Positions 40,072 to 40,407 of a DNA stretch of 40,407 nucleotides are shown piece after piece. Position 1 is the stretch's first letter. Each line of letters begins with the position of its first letter. The DNA is taken from positions 1 through 40,407 of the forward strand of contig CAYPHJ010000037.1 of the NCBI GenBank assembly GCA_964410485.1, in the 5' to 3' direction. Both the position numbers and the translations under genes were made by a program. This DNA is from CAYPHJ01 sp964410485. GTDB taxonomy: Bacteria; Desulfobacterota; Binatia; UBA9968. The notes beneath the pieces are model-generated. The model had not been told where the DNA came from, ran no database searches, and saw only the letters and a program-made list of their open reading frames with translations.

Positions 40072-40268
40072 TAGGCGAGACGCCGATAAAGTTCGGCGTT
40101 TTTATGGAGGATGTAGTCGGCGGCCTGCTGAAACGATTCCTCGGGCCGTGTCAGTAGTTCCTCGATGCTGACGCGGGCCAAGTCCTCAGCTTTTATGTTG
40201 AAGCGGTCGGCAATTTCTCGCAACTTGGCGAGGCGGTCGTCAGAAAGTGTTATCGTAAGCGTGCTCAT
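40071..40268 (-). CDS. Antitoxin partner of Doc
   Basis: A 65-residue protein: MSTLTITLSDDRLAKLREIA, then FNIKAEDLARVSIEELLTRP and ADYILHKNAELYRRLA. It looks like a ribbon-helix-helix-type N-terminus with a helical toxin-binding tail, not a classic Phd domain. AGAGGTGATTCT before ATG 40268 is a good ribosome site. The upstream gap (40269-40350) is AT-rich and should hold the module's own promoter. Confidence 0.85.
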   Translation of the reverse strand: MSTLTITLSDDRLAKLREIADRFNIKAEDLARVSIEELLTRPEESFQQAADYILHKNAELYRRLA

Positions 40269-40350
40269 AGAATCACCTCTGACCGTAAGATTATCAGCAG
40301 GACGGAAAAAATGCTAATAAACGATCATTCGTTCAAGGGCACGACTGCCA

Positions 40351-40407
40351 GGCTAACGTTTAGGATGAGCGACGCGTTTTTCGCGTTCGCTCAATCCTTT
40401 TTTTAGC
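40351..40407 (-). other. attC site 10, cut by the window edge
   Basis: Core GGCTAAC (40351-40357), then arms TAGGATGAGCG and CGCTCAATCCT that pair with one extra base in the second, and an inner GACGCG/CGCGTT stem. The far core would be at or just beyond 40407. It shows that the array continues to the right. Confidence 0.7.

Larger units (their letters stand above)
34131..40407 (-). mobile_element. Integron gene-cassette array (no integrase in window)
   Basis: Ten attC-like sites with RYYYAAC and GTTRRRY-type ends and inner inverted arms (including one cut by the window edge) separate small genes. In eight full sites the extra unpaired base lies in the arm that fixes the recombination direction to the minus strand, matching gene direction. 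Several cassettes start within 30 bases of the preceding core site and stop in or next to their own attC. Contents are toxin-antitoxin pairs, a glutathione transferase and unknowns, typical of sedentary chromosomal integrons. The integrase and attI would lie beyond 40407, or this is an integrase-less array. Confidence 0.8.

Noticed and set aside
1..40407. tRNA, rRNA, CRISPR array, prophage or transposase genes
   Set aside because: Read through on both strands and found none. No transposase- or integrase-like protein is encoded in the window.

Overview
The window is a 40.4 kb piece of bacterial chromosome. It has a fairly high GC content and tightly packed operons in its first 24 kb. A selenocysteine-dependent formate dehydrogenase, an F420-type LLM oxidoreductase, a tripartite tricarboxylate transporter binding protein and a MoxR/vWA operon together suggest an uncultured soil or groundwater bacterium of a proteobacterial, NC10 or Desulfobacterota/Binatota-like lineage. 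That placement is inference. There is no rRNA, tRNA or phylogenetic marker in the window to settle it.

Region 1 (1-18.1 kb) is mostly housekeeping and metabolism. It holds DAHP synthase, a K+/H+ antiporter, a C15-type peptidase, a DUF2235 hydrolase, an LLM oxidoreductase, a Bug-type binding protein and a TPR lipoprotein. A formate dehydrogenase operon follows: a small ORF, the catalytic subunit, a four-cluster ferredoxin subunit and an NrfD-type membrane subunit. The catalytic subunit is read through an in-frame TGA at 8609-8611, which is followed by a textbook bacterial SECIS hairpin. After it come a peptidoglycan-binding protein, SurE, a lipid kinase, a PhoPQ-related hydrolase and a small basic protein.

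Region 2 (18.4-24 kb) is one operon of six genes: a small membrane protein, vWA, MoxR ATPase, DUF58, a BatD-like protein and vWA. It probably forms a Bat-type envelope chaperone or stress system.

Region 3 (24.4-34.1 kb) is an accessory zone with many damaged genes. The damaged genes are a nucleotidyltransferase remnant, an ECF sigma factor with a frameshift, a STAS protein with a stop codon, a GAF regulator that has lost its ATPase domain, a truncated P-loop kinase, a PhzF lacking its N-terminus, and a DUF4160/DUF2442 pair with several frameshifts. Intact genes between them include a glucose-dehydrogenase-like MDR enzyme, zinc-finger anti-sigma-like proteins, an inositol monophosphatase family enzyme and a peroxiredoxin. 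In this zone lies an OsmC-family gene whose reactive cysteine codon is TGA. A SECIS-like hairpin follows at almost the same distance as in the formate dehydrogenase gene, so it may be a selenocysteine OsmC.

Region 4 (34.1-40.4 kb) is an integron gene-cassette array that was not obvious from gene content. Nine attC-like sites (55-96 bp) and a tenth partial one at the window edge separate small cassettes read on the minus strand. The cassettes carry four toxin-antitoxin modules (RelE/Phd, MazF/RHH, PIN/RHH, Doc), a glutathione S-transferase, a Cys-rich lipoprotein and an unknown protein. A block of about 1 kb, containing one attC, is inverted and has broken a DUF6883 gene into pieces. No integrase is inside the window.
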